A DNA stretch of 64,000 bases, from contig NZ_RWKW01000015.1 of assembly GCF_003970795.1 (NCBI RefSeq), forward strand, positions 1-64,000, given 5' to 3'. The position numbers were made by a program, and so were the translations under genes. Position 1 is the first letter of the stretch; each line of letters begins with the position of its first letter. Origin of the DNA: Aquibium carbonis. GTDB lineage: Bacteria; Pseudomonadota; Alphaproteobacteria; Rhizobiales; Rhizobiaceae. This document shows positions 42,254 through 50,577 of this stretch, piece by piece. A model generated the notes under the pieces. That model worked only from the letters and a program-made list of their open reading frames with translations. It was not told where the DNA came from and ran no database searches.

Positions 42254-42741
42254 AAACGGGATCGTGTGGTGCGTCCTTCGAGGCGTCGCTCGCCAAGGCC
42301 CGCCATGGACCACTGTTGTGGGGCTTCAAGGAGGAATGCAGGCTCGGCTTCTTCAAGGGCGTGCTGCTGAAGGACCCGGAGGGCATCCTGGTCGCGCCCG
42401 GCGAGAATTCGCGGTCCTCGCGGACGCTGAACTTTACCGGCACGGTCGAGATCGAACGGCTTGCAAACGTCATCAGCGCCTATGTGCGGGAAGCGATCGA
42501 CCTGGAAAAGGCCGGGCTCAAGGTCGATCTTCCGAAGGACGATCTCGACCTCCCCGCCGAACTGATCACAGCCCTCGATCAGGACGATGCGCTGCGGGCA
42601 GCCTTCGAAACGCTCACGCCCGGCCGCCGACGCGGCTGGATCCTGCATGTATCGCAACCGAAACAATCGGCCACACGTAGGTCACGCATCGAGAAGGCGG
42701 CGCCTCGCATTCTCGCCGGCAAGGGCCTGCACGACCGATGA
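42254..42741 (+). pseudogene. N-terminally truncated YdeI/OmpD-associated family gene
   Basis: A frame without a usable start codon whose product still matches the C-terminal two thirds of YdeI-family proteins: GFKEECRLGFFKGVLLKDPE, then PGENSRSSRTLNF, EAIDLEKAGLKVDLP, LTPGRRRGWILHV and TRRSRIEKAAPRILAGKGL. The family N-terminus (about 50-60 residues with the KWG motif) is missing; its place is taken by the end of cueR in another frame. The truncation boundary coincides with the cueR stop, suggesting that a cop-cue segment was inserted into, or deleted across, an older ydeI-like gene. Confidence 0.75.
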
Positions 42742-42778
42742 GCGGCGGTCGGTCAGGCCGCGGCCGCCCGATGTATGC

Positions 42779-43207
42779 CTACTTCTTGATGATGCCCTTC
42801 TGCATCTCCTCCATCGCGTCCTTGATGCGGGTGCGCAGGATGTCGATGGCCTCGGTGGAGGAGCGGCTGATTACCTCGCCGATCTCGGAGGCGTTCTTGA
42901 CCGCCGTCTCGAAGGATTTCTTCGCGAGCTCGGCCTGGCGGTCCATCAGTTCCTTCGGCGAGCCGGGAACCACCATCCTGGCTGCCATGTCGCGCACTTC
43001 GCCCAGCGTCTGCTCGAGGATCTCGCGCTGCCGGGTGAACACGTCGGTGGCGCCGCTGGCGGCGGAGCGCGAGGCCTTCTCCAGCGCCTCGAGGTTCTTG
43101 CGGTGATGGTCTAGAATGTGGTCGACGTCGACCTGCGGCATCTTAAGGTCGCGCCCGAGATTGGCGAACATGTCGACGAAGTGCTCGGCTTCCGGTTTCT
43201 TGGCCAT
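42779..43207 (-). CDS. Phasin family protein
   Basis: A 142-residue helical phasin. Segments typical of the family are NLEALEKASRSAASGATDVFTRQREILEQTL and RQAELAKKSFETAVKNASEIGEVI. Phasins coat polyhydroxyalkanoate granules and control their size. In the leader, GTTCGTGC (43220-43227) and GCACGAAC (43247-43254) form an inverted repeat that may be a control site. A second phasin gene lies at 44862. No PHA synthase is in this window. Confidence 0.9.
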   Translation of the reverse strand: MAKKPEAEHFVDMFANLGRDLKMPQVDVDHILDHHRKNLEALEKASRSAASGATDVFTRQREILEQTLGEVRDMAARMVVPGSPKELMDRQAELAKKSFETAVKNASEIGEVISRSSTEAIDILRTRIKDAMEEMQKGIIKK

Positions 43208-43299
43208 GGTGTTCCTCTCGTTCGTGCCCGGATCATGCGTCCGTTTGCACGAACACTAACGCGTTTCGCGGAGGGAGCAAGCGCCGGCCGGCCCGCATG

Positions 43300-44607
43300 T
43301 CACTTGCCCAGGAACAGCACGCTGCCGGTGTGAAGAAGCAGGCCTGCGATGCCGCCGATGATCATGCCGTTGAAGCGGATGTATTGCAGGTCGCGGCCGA
43401 CATTGAGCTCGATGAGGTGGGTGAGCTGGCCGAGGTCCCAGCCCTTCACCTGGTCGGCGATGAAATCCGAGACGCCGCTCTTCTGGCGCTCGACGAAGGC
43501 GGAAAGCGCGACGACGAAACCCTGGTTCATGTCGGCGCGTACATGGCGATCCTCCGACAGCTGGCGGCCGATGTCGACGAAGAGGCTGGCCAGATGCTTG
43601 CGGATGGCCGAATCGGGCGATTTCGCGTCCTGCTCCACGAAGGCGCCGACACTATCCCACATGGAGGCGACCATGTTGGCGAGTTCGGGACGGGCGAGGA
43701 AATCGCGCTTCAGCTTCTCGGCGCGCTCGGCATAGTCGGGGGATTGGCGCAGCTTCTCGATGAAACCGGCGACGAAGCCGTCGAACTCCGCCCGCAGCGG
43801 GTGATCCGGGTCGGCCCGCACCTCGTCCAGCATCGCGCCAGCCGAGGAGACGATGCGCTTGAGCAGATAGGCGTCGGCGCGGAAAAAGCGGGCAAGCGAG
43901 GGCAGTTCGTCGCGGATCTTGTCGCGCATCATGGCGAGCGCCTGCTCGTCGTTCAGGAGCTTGCCCAAGCTGCGGATCAACTCGTCGAACAGGCGCTGGT
44001 GGCGCCGCTCATGGGTGAAGGAGGCAAGCAGGTCGGCGGCGAGCGGCGCGATCTTCACCTTGTCGATCTGTTCGGCGAGGCGCTGGCCGGCAAACTCCTT
44101 CAGGCCCGACTCTCCGATGGCCCTGACCGCCTGCGGCACCAGCTTGATGACGAAACCGGACAGGCCGTCGGCCCGGCGCGGCTCGGACAGCCAGTCGGCC
44201 ACCATCGCGGCGAAATCGACCTCGCGCAGCTTTTCGCGCACCGGGCCGGCGGCGAGGAAGTTGACCTCGATGAAGCGGCCGAGATTGTCGGCGATCCGGG
44301 CCTGGTTGGCGGGAATGATCGCGGTGTGCGGGATCGGCAGGCCGAGCGGCCGGCGAAACAGCGCCACGACCGCATACCAGTCGGCAATGCCGCCGATCGC
44401 GGCGGCCTCGGCAAAGGCGGCAAGGTAGGCCAGCGCCGGGTAATCGGACTTGAAGATCGTGGCGACAGCGTAGACGGCGACGCAGGCCACCAGCGCGCCC
44501 GTCGCGATGGCCTTGACGCGGTTCAAGGCGGCGCGCTTGGCCGCGTTCTCGGCGTCGAGCACGGCCGAGCCCGGCGCGGCATCCCGCCTGTCGTCTGTCG
44601 CTGCCAT
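43300..44607 (-). CDS. DUF445 family membrane protein
   Basis: A 435-residue protein of the DUF445 family. Near the N-terminus are two membrane segments around ATGALVACVAVYAVAT and AFAEAAAIGGIADWYAVVALFRRPLGLPIPHTAIIP, the latter being the family signature. A long helical domain follows, and the last helix is FNGMIIGGIAGLLLHTGSVLFLG. Biochemical function is not established. The ATG at 44607 has GGAG eight bases upstream. It diverges from the second phasin gene. Confidence 0.9.
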   Translation of the reverse strand: MAATDDRRDAAPGSAVLDAENAAKRAALNRVKAIATGALVACVAVYAVATIFKSDYPALAYLAAFAEAAAIGGIADWYAVVALFRRPLGLPIPHTAIIPANQARIADNLGRFIEVNFLAAGPVREKLREVDFAAMVADWLSEPRRADGLSGFVIKLVPQAVRAIGESGLKEFAGQRLAEQIDKVKIAPLAADLLASFTHERRHQRLFDELIRSLGKLLNDEQALAMMRDKIRDELPSLARFFRADAYLLKRIVSSAGAMLDEVRADPDHPLRAEFDGFVAGFIEKLRQSPDYAERAEKLKRDFLARPELANMVASMWDSVGAFVEQDAKSPDSAIRKHLASLFVDIGRQLSEDRHVRADMNQGFVVALSAFVERQKSGVSDFIADQVKGWDLGQLTHLIELNVGRDLQYIRFNGMIIGGIAGLLLHTGSVLFLGK

Positions 44608-44765
44608 GCTGCGGCTCCGGATTCTTTCGGTCGATCGGCCCGATATCGGGTCTGCACGGCGCCTCTGCCAGTCCCGCAATGCTGCGACCGCCGCACGCGT
44701 TGCCCGCTCATCGCCCGGCTGGAGATCGCGCCAACACGATTTGTGCATCGCAACAAAAGTCTATG

Positions 44766-44778
44766 TTGCAATGCAGCA
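44766..44778. promoter_or_regulatory. Candidate PhaR-type operator upstream of phasin
   Basis: TTGCAATGCAGCA lies about 85 bases before the phasin ATG. PhaR (the PHA-responsive repressor) binds TGC/GCA-rich sites of this kind, and the same core TGCAAYGCAGCA recurs at 46211 and 46264. Assignment to PhaR is inference. Confidence 0.45.
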
Positions 44779-44861
44779 TAAACATCCCCATCTATCGGGC
44801 ATGCCTCGGGCCAAGACCGGACGGGGCGCACCATGGCTTTGAAACGAGAATGGAGACCATC

Positions 44862-45338
44862 ATGACCAAGACCACCGCCACGCACGCCAACACCGACGTT
44901 TTCGCCCAGTTTGCCAAGGGCTTCGAAGATTTGCAGGCGCGTTTCGGCTTCCAGGCCAACGGCCGGGATACGGCACTGAAGGGCATCGCCACGACGCGCG
45001 AGCACGTCGCCACCGCCCGCAATGCCTTCGCCCAGACCACCGGCCAGGCCGGGAAGATCGCAGGCGAGGCCGGCCAGGCCTTCGCCAGCGCCGCCCGCGA
45101 CATGGCCGAGGCAGGCTTCGCCAATGCCGACATGGCGCTCGACGCCTTCGAGAAGATGCTGACGGCTGAGACCCCCGCCGATGCCTTCAAAGCTCAGTCG
45201 GACTATGTCCAGACCGCCGTGACGGCCAATGTCGAGCGCATCCGCAAGACGGCCGAGACCGCCAGCGAAACCGTCGCCGCCCGTGTCGAGCAGGTTCGCG
45301 GCGAGTTCGAGAAGCTCACCCCGCGTAAGGCCGCCTGA
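44862..45338 (+). CDS. Phasin family protein
   Basis: A 158-residue helical, Ala-rich phasin: FAQFAKGFEDLQARFGFQANG, then repeats of the type FASAARDMAEAGFANADMALDAFEKMLTAETPADAFKAQSDYV, the classical phasin_2 segment. It binds PHA granule surfaces. The ATG at 44862 has GGAG seven bases upstream. A clear intrinsic terminator follows at 45367. Upstream is a TGC-rich site that may be bound by PhaR. Confidence 0.93.
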   Translation: MTKTTATHANTDVFAQFAKGFEDLQARFGFQANGRDTALKGIATTREHVATARNAFAQTTGQAGKIAGEAGQAFASAARDMAEAGFANADMALDAFEKMLTAETPADAFKAQSDYVQTAVTANVERIRKTAETASETVAARVEQVRGEFEKLTPRKAA

Positions 45339-45366
45339 GCGAACGCCTGTCCATATGCCACGAACG

Positions 45367-45395
45367 AAAAGGCCCGGTTGATCGCCGGGCCTTTT
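45367..45395 (+). terminator. Intrinsic terminator after the phasin gene
   Basis: AAAAGGCCCGG pairs with CCGGGCCTTTT, an 11-bp stem with a seven-base loop ending in a T run, 28 bases after the phasin stop. Confidence 0.85.
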
Positions 45396-45477
45396 CCATG
45401 TCGAGTTGGGAAGCTCGATGCAGGAGCGTATCAGCGCCCGGCCGGCCTCGCGATGGTCCCGACCATCTCGATGCTGG

Positions 45478-45519
45478 AGTCCGGCTGACGCCGCGGGCGC
45501 CCGCGGCGTCAGCCGGACT
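45478..45519. repeat. 42-bp perfect palindrome
   Basis: Twenty bases starting AGTCCGGCTGACGCC are followed by CG and then by their exact reverse complement, giving 42 bases without mismatch. It contains the stop codon of the GNAT gene (45509-45511). As RNA it would form a very stable GC-rich hairpin, but no T run follows on either strand. A smaller inverted repeat (GATGGTC/GACCATC, 45452-45467) is adjacent. Confidence 0.85.
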
Positions 45520-46150
45520 TGGCCGATGCACCGCATCGACCTTCGCAGCCTTCCTGGCGGGTCGCCTCGCCATCGGAGAAACAGAGTGACCCAGGGTTCT
45601 CCGGAAATGCTGCAGCGCGCGCTGGATCGTCGACAAGCACGGTCGCTACAGGTGGCAGAGCCTTGCAAAGGTCGATGACGCCGACCGCTTCGACGCTCTG
45701 GAAGCAGAGCGATGCGCCAAACTTGCGCGCCAGCGCCTTCATGGCCCCGTTCTGCGCGTGCGTCGTGACATGCAACGTGGTGCAGCCCATCGCGCGGGCC
45801 CGCGCGACAAGGCTGGCGAAGAGCGCGGCGCCAACGCCCCGATGCTGAAGCGCGTCCTCGACGCTGAAGGCGATTTCGGCCGCATCGCGGTTGCCGGGCC
45901 GGCAGACATGCAGTTCGGCCGCGCCGCGGATCGTTCCGTCGACCACGAAGGCCAGAACCGTTGCGTCGCTCGAAAAGCACCGCGCGGCATAGGCCGAAAC
46001 GAAGACGTCGTCGGTGAAGCCGTTGAATCGATCGCGCCTGCTGGCGGGGCTCAGCCTGAGCAGATGGGACTGGAAAAGCGGAAGATCCGCCAAGGTCAGT
46101 TCCCTGATATCGCCTTCCGGCGCGAGAGACGTGCGTTGCGCATATCCCAT
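45509..46150 (-). CDS. GNAT-family acetyltransferase
   Basis: A 213-residue acyl-CoA-dependent acetyltransferase. IRELTLADLPLFQSHLLRLSPASRRDRFNGF is a common opening in this subgroup; the acetyl-CoA-binding motif A is HRGVGAALFASLVARARAMG, preceded by AEIAFSVEDALQ. The substrate is unknown. The last ~40 residues are Cys/Gly-rich and irregular, and the stop codon sits inside a 42-bp perfect palindrome, so the C-terminus may have been altered by insertion of that repeat. TGCAAYGCAGCA motifs lie 61 and 114 bases upstream of its start. Confidence 0.87.
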   Translation of the reverse strand: MGYAQRTSLAPEGDIRELTLADLPLFQSHLLRLSPASRRDRFNGFTDDVFVSAYAARCFSSDATVLAFVVDGTIRGAAELHVCRPGNRDAAEIAFSVEDALQHRGVGAALFASLVARARAMGCTTLHVTTHAQNGAMKALARKFGASLCFQSVEAVGVIDLCKALPPVATVLVDDPARAAAFPENPGSLCFSDGEATRQEGCEGRCGASAKSG

Positions 46151-46210
46151 TCGTCAAACATCCTCGGTTCGTCCTCCCCGAGTCGTCGACCCCTTGCGAT
46201 GCGCATATTG

Positions 46211-46275
46211 TGCAACGCAGCATGCATATCAATATGAAATCCGGTTCGCATCGGCCCCGCGCGTGCAATGCAGCA
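46211..46275. promoter_or_regulatory. Two TGCAAYGCAGCA motifs upstream of the GNAT gene
   Basis: TGCAACGCAGCA (46211-46222) and TGCAATGCAGCA (46264-46275) repeat the motif found upstream of the phasin at 44766. They lie in the 46151-46375 gap and could place the GNAT gene under the same regulator. The remainder of the gap shows nothing else. Confidence 0.4.
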
Positions 46276-46375
46276 ATGCGGCACACGCAGAGCTGGCGCT
46301 GCGGCGCCGTTGCGGGCGTGCCTTTCGCGACATTCTCCGGCATGCCGAATCACGATGGAGGGAGAGGCAGGTGCT

Positions 46376-46576
46376 TCAGAACTCGAACGTCTGGCTCGAC
46401 CCGGAAAAGAGCTTTCGAAAGGGGTCGTGCGGAGGATCCGAATGAAGCGCCCCGTGGAATGGCGACCCATCCGCCTGCCGGTTCCCAGAGCGGTCGCGCT
46501 TGTCGCTTGCACGGCTGGTGGCGCCCCGGTCCCCGGCCGCATCGCGGCGGCTGGCGTCCTTGTCCCGATCCGGCAT
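46376..46576 (-). CDS. Small hydrophilic protein of unknown function (66 aa)
   Basis: The ATG at 46576 has an excellent ribosome site (GGAGG, five bases upstream). The product (MPDRDKDASRRDAAGDRG...) is highly charged and Asp/Arg/Ser-rich, probably disordered, ending in LFSGSSQTFEF. Not recognised. It is on the same strand as the GNAT gene, 225 bases upstream of it. Confidence 0.4.
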   Translation of the reverse strand: MPDRDKDASRRDAAGDRGATSRASDKRDRSGNRQADGSPFHGALHSDPPHDPFRKLFSGSSQTFEF

Positions 46577-46683
46577 GGCATCCTCCAGGCTCATTCACAC
46601 GCGCGCAGCGAATCGCTTCGAAGGCACTGCTTGAAGTTTATGCAATTCTGGCGGACACCGGCGTCACGATTGGTGACCGACCG

Positions 46684-47373
46684 TTACGCCCCTTGCGCAG
46701 GGCGGGTCGCCGGCACGGCCTCGATCAGGCGGCGGGCATCCTCGCTGTGCCATTCGGCCGGTCCGTTCATGTGGGCGAGCAGGCAGCCATCGCCGTCGAT
46801 CAGCAGCGTGACAGGCAGTCCGAGCGCCAATGAGCGTCTCTTGAGGTCGTTGAAGAGGCCAAGCGTGTTGTCGCGGTAGTAGCCGAGCGCCTCGATCCCA
46901 GTTTCGGCGAGAAAGGCCGTCGGCTTGGTGTCGTCGCCGGTGTCGACGTTGACGGCGACGACTTCGAAGCCTTCGTCGCCCATGTCCTTCTGCAACGCGT
47001 CGAGCGCCGGCATTTCGGCCCGGCAGGGCGCGCACCACGTGGCCCAGAGGTTCATCAGCACCGTCTTGCCGGACAGATCGCGCAGCGTCATCGGCTGGCC
47101 GTCGGGGCTGTTGAAAGCGAGGTCGGACAGGGACTGCGGCGGACTGGCCGCCAGCATGGCCGCCACTTCCCCGCCAGCGGCGGCACCGACGGCATTGGCG
47201 GTCTCCTGCCGCGCCTCGCACATGGCGGCCTCGGCGGACGCCGCCTGTGAACCGCCATTGTTGCCATCGGAGCGGTTCGTCACGTATACGGCAAACGCCC
47301 CCACGAGAATGCCCGCGGCCGCGGCCAGCAGAATGAGACGCGACGCCGGCAGGTGCATGTTCTTGGGTGCCAT
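46684..47373 (-). CDS. TlpA-like membrane-anchored thiol:disulfide oxidoreductase
   Basis: A 229-residue protein with one N-terminal membrane anchor ([19 protein letters not shown]) and a periplasmic thioredoxin domain. The redox motif is [15 protein letters not shown]; the cis-Pro region is [12 protein letters not shown]. In rhizobia TlpA reduces periplasmic proteins needed for cytochrome oxidase assembly. The ATG at 47373 has GGAG eight bases upstream. It is divergent from argH, 28 bases away, the arrangement known around tlpA in relatives. Confidence 0.92.
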   Translation of the reverse strand: MAPKNMHLPASRLILLAAAAGILVGAFAVYVTNRSDGNNGGSQAASAEAAMCEARQETANAVGAAAGGEVAAMLAASPPQSLSDLAFNSPDGQPMTLRDLSGKTVLMNLWATWCAPCRAEMPALDALQKDMGDEGFEVVAVNVDTGDDTKPTAFLAETGIEALGYYRDNTLGLFNDLKRRSLALGLPVTLLIDGDGCLLAHMNGPAEWHSEDARRLIEAVPATRPAQGA

Positions 47374-47401
47374 TCTTGTACTCCAGCGTCCGGTTATCAC
47401 C

Positions 47402-48802
47402 ATGAGCGATGAAAAGACCAGCAACCAGATGTGGGGCGGACGATTCGCCTCGGGTCCGGCAGCGGTCATGGAAGCGATCAACGCGTCCATCGGTTTCGAC
47501 AGGAAGCTCTATTCCCAGGATATCCGCGGATCGATCGCCCATAGCGAGATGCTGGCCGAGAAAGGCATAATTTCGGCAGAGGATCAAAAGGCGATCGCTC
47601 ACGGCCTGAACACGATCCTGCGAGAGATCGAGGACGGCAGCTTCAGCTTCTCCACCCGACTGGAAGACATCCACATGAACGTGGAGGCGCGGCTGGCCGA
47701 ACTGATCGGCCCCGCGGCCGGGCGCCTGCACACCGCCCGCTCGCGCAACGACCAGGTGGCGGTCGACTTCCGGCTCTGGGTGAAGGAGGAAGCGCAGCGC
47801 ACGGCGCAGGCGCTCAAGCGGCTGATCGGCGTCTTCCTCGACCGCGCCGACGAGCATGCGGCCACCGTCATGCCCGGCTTCACGCATCTGCAGAGCGCGC
47901 AGCCCGTCACCTTCGGCCATCACTGCATGGCCTATGTGGAGATGTTTGCGCGCGACCTGTCGCGGGTGAAGGACGCGATCGAGCGCATGGACGAGAGCCC
48001 GCTGGGAGCGGCAGCGCTCGCCGGCACGGGCTTCCCGATCGACCGGCAGATGACGGCGAAGGCGCTCGGCTTCCGCGAGCCGACGCGCAACTCCATCGAC
48101 AGCGTCTCGGATCGCGACTTCGCGCTCGAATTCCTGTCGATCGCGTCCATCTGCGGCATTCATCTGTCGCGGCTGGCCGAAGAGATCGTCATCTGGTCGA
48201 CGCCGCAATTCGGCTTCGTGAGGCTGTCGGACCAGTTCTCCACCGGCTCCTCGATCATGCCGCAGAAGAAGAACCCGGATGCTGCCGAACTGATCCGCGC
48301 CAAGACGGGCCGCGTCAACGGTCACCTGATCGGGCTGCTGACCGTCATGAAAGGCCTGCCGCTGGCCTATTCCAAGGACATGCAGGAGGACAAGGAGGCG
48401 GTCTTCGACGCCGCCGAATCGCTCGACCTGATGCTGACCGCCATGGCCGGCATGGTGGCCGACATGACGATCAACGCAGAGGCCATGAAGAAGGCCGCGG
48501 GATCGGGCTACTCCACCGCAACCGACCTCGCCGACTGGCTGGTGCGGGTGCTCGGCCTGCCGTTCCGCGAGGCGCATCACGTGACGGGCAAGACCGTCGC
48601 GCTTGCCGAGAGCCGCAAGGTGGCGCTGGAAAAACTGTCGCTTGCGGAACTCCAGTCGATTCATCCCGACATCACCGATGACGTGTTCTCCGTGCTGACG
48701 GTGCAGAAGTCGGTCAGGAGCCGGACCTCCTACGGCGGAACGGCGCCGACGCAGGTTCGCCAGCAGATCCGCGCCTGGCGGAAGCGGCTCGCCCGGGCTT
48801 GA
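47402..48802 (+). CDS. argH: Argininosuccinate lyase
   Basis: Splits argininosuccinate into arginine and fumarate, the last step of arginine synthesis. The 466-residue protein has [12 protein letters not shown] at the start, the substrate-binding [16 protein letters not shown] and the fumarase-superfamily signature [12 protein letters not shown] with the catalytic Ser loop. Length and ends are normal. The ATG at 47402 has only a weak ribosome site. A small lipoprotein gene and lysA follow on the same strand, the usual rhizobial order. Confidence 0.97.
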   Translation: MSDEKTSNQMWGGRFASGPAAVMEAINASIGFDRKLYSQDIRGSIAHSEMLAEKGIISAEDQKAIAHGLNTILREIEDGSFSFSTRLEDIHMNVEARLAELIGPAAGRLHTARSRNDQVAVDFRLWVKEEAQRTAQALKRLIGVFLDRADEHAATVMPGFTHLQSAQPVTFGHHCMAYVEMFARDLSRVKDAIERMDESPLGAAALAGTGFPIDRQMTAKALGFREPTRNSIDSVSDRDFALEFLSIASICGIHLSRLAEEIVIWSTPQFGFVRLSDQFSTGSSIMPQKKNPDAAELIRAKTGRVNGHLIGLLTVMKGLPLAYSKDMQEDKEAVFDAAESLDLMLTAMAGMVADMTINAEAMKKAAGSGYSTATDLADWLVRVLGLPFREAHHVTGKTVALAESRKVALEKLSLAELQSIHPDITDDVFSVLTVQKSVRSRTSYGGTAPTQVRQQIRAWRKRLARA

Positions 48803-48892
48803 CGGAAACGGGTGCACGACGCGGAAAACTCCGCTAAGAACAGGCTGGATGGCGTGCCCCGATGGCGGCACGCCTGGACAACGAGGGTTTCG

Positions 48893-49102
48893 ATGAGCGT
48901 CCGCAAGTTTGCCGTCCTGCTGGTTCTCCTGGCGAGCGCTGGCGCCATCCTGTCGGGCTGCGGCCGCCGCAACGAGCCGATCACCCCCTCCGAAGCGGCC
49001 CGTCAGGATCGCGCCGATCGCCAGAAGGCTGGCGAGACCGTGCCGGCCGAGCCGGAAAAAAAGGTCGAGGACAAGCCCTTCATCCTCGATGGCCTTCTCT
49101 GA
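48893..49102 (+). CDS. Small lipoprotein (LptM-like)
   Basis: A 69-residue lipoprotein. The signal sequence VRKFAVLLVLLASAGAILSGCG ends in a lipobox (LSGC) with the lipidated Cys about residue 23; the mature part is charged and Pro/Lys-rich. The position between argH and lysA is conserved and matches small lipoproteins of the LptM/YifL type, which in enterobacteria assist assembly of the LPS transporter LptD. That role is inferred here. Confidence 0.82.
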   Translation: MSVRKFAVLLVLLASAGAILSGCGRRNEPITPSEAARQDRADRQKAGETVPAEPEKKVEDKPFILDGLL

Positions 49103-49145
49103 CCGACCTCGCGCCATGCGGGCGGCCCATTCCCGGTAAACCGAC

Positions 49146-50414
49146 GTGAACCATTTCCACTACCGCGACGGCGTGCTCTTCGCCGAGGACGTGCCGGTGC
49201 CGGAGATCGCGCAAGCGGTCGGCACGCCGTTCTACTGCTATTCCACCGCGACGCTGGTGCGCCATTTCAGGGTGTTCTCGCAGGCCTTCGCCGGCATGGA
49301 CGCGCTGGTGTGCTACGCCATGAAGGCGAACTCGAACCAGGCGGTGCTGAAGACGCTGGCGGCCGAGGGCGCGGGCGCCGACGTTGTGTCCGAAGGCGAG
49401 TTGCGCCGGGCGCTCGCGGCAGGCATTCCGGCGAACAGGATCGTCTTTTCGGGCGTCGGCAAGACGGCCGACGAGATGGACTTCGCCCTCGCCGCCGGCA
49501 TCCATTGCTTCAACGTCGAATCCGAGCCCGAGCTCGAGCTCCTGTCGGCCCGCGCGGTCGCGGCCGGCAGGATCGCGCCGGTGTCGCTGCGCATCAACCC
49601 GGATGTCGACGCGAAGACCCACCGCAAGATTTCCACCGGCAAGGCCGAGAACAAGTTCGGCATTGCCTGGCAGCGGGCGCGTGCCGTCTATCGCCGCGCC
49701 GCCGAACTGCCTGGCCTGCGCGCCGTCGGCATCGACATGCACATCGGCAGCCAGATCACCGAGCTGCAGCCCTTCGACGACGCCTTCCTGCTGCTTGCCG
49801 AACTGACCGAGACCTTGCGCGCCGACGGCCACGCGATCGAGCATGTCGACCTCGGCGGCGGTCTGGGCATTCCCTATCACGAGGACAACAACCCTCCCCC
49901 GGACCCGGAAGCCTATGCCGCCATCGTGCGCAAGCACATGGAAAAGCTCGGGCTGAAGGCGATCTTCGAGCCTGGACGGCTGCTCGTGGGCAATGCCGGC
50001 ATCCTGGTCACCTCCGTCATCCACCTGAAGGAGGGCGACGCGAAGAACTTCGTCATCGTCGACGCGGCGATGAACGACCTGATCCGGCCGACGCTCTACG
50101 ACGCCTTCCACACCATCAAGCCGGTGGTGATCGGCGCCGAAGGCGGGCCGCGCATCACCGCCGACGTCGTCGGGCCGGTCTGCGAGACGGGGGACTATCT
50201 CGGCCACGACCGCGAACTGCCGCGGCTGGCGCGCGGCGACCTGCTGTCGGTCGGCACCGCCGGTGCCTATGGCGCCGTGCAGGCAGGAACCTACAACACA
50301 CGGCTGCTGGTGCCCGAGGTCCTGGTCAACGGCGACCGCTTCCACATCGTCCGCCCCCGGCCGACCTACGAGGAGCTGATCGGGCTCGACTCGGTCCCGG
50401 ACTGGCTGGGCTGA
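49146..50414 (+). CDS. lysA: Diaminopimelate decarboxylase
   Basis: The final step of lysine synthesis, PLP-dependent decarboxylation of meso-diaminopimelate. The PLP-binding Lys60 lies in CYAMKANSNQAVL; other family segments are VSEGELRRAL, the glycine-rich HVDLGGGLGIPYHE, FEPGRLLVGNAGIL and the active-site Cys in GPVCETGDYLG. The 422-residue length is standard. It follows the small lipoprotein gene by 43 bases. dapB of the same pathway is at 1865. Confidence 0.97.
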   Translation: MNHFHYRDGVLFAEDVPVPEIAQAVGTPFYCYSTATLVRHFRVFSQAFAGMDALVCYAMKANSNQAVLKTLAAEGAGADVVSEGELRRALAAGIPANRIVFSGVGKTADEMDFALAAGIHCFNVESEPELELLSARAVAAGRIAPVSLRINPDVDAKTHRKISTGKAENKFGIAWQRARAVYRRAAELPGLRAVGIDMHIGSQITELQPFDDAFLLLAELTETLRADGHAIEHVDLGGGLGIPYHEDNNPPPDPEAYAAIVRKHMEKLGLKAIFEPGRLLVGNAGILVTSVIHLKEGDAKNFVIVDAAMNDLIRPTLYDAFHTIKPVVIGAEGGPRITADVVGPVCETGDYLGHDRELPRLARGDLLSVGTAGAYGAVQAGTYNTRLLVPEVLVNGDRFHIVRPRPTYEELIGLDSVPDWLG

Positions 50415-50577
50415 TCGCGCTCGCCTTCCCGCCGGGGATCGACGTCCGCCCGCCGGCCGCGGCGTCCGCGAGGCCATGATCACGATTTGGTTGATCGCCT
50501 CGCCTTCGCCCGCTTTTCCGCTATCCTGCCAGGAAAGCCGCGACCGAAACGCGCTCGCGCAGGATTAGGATCGATAC

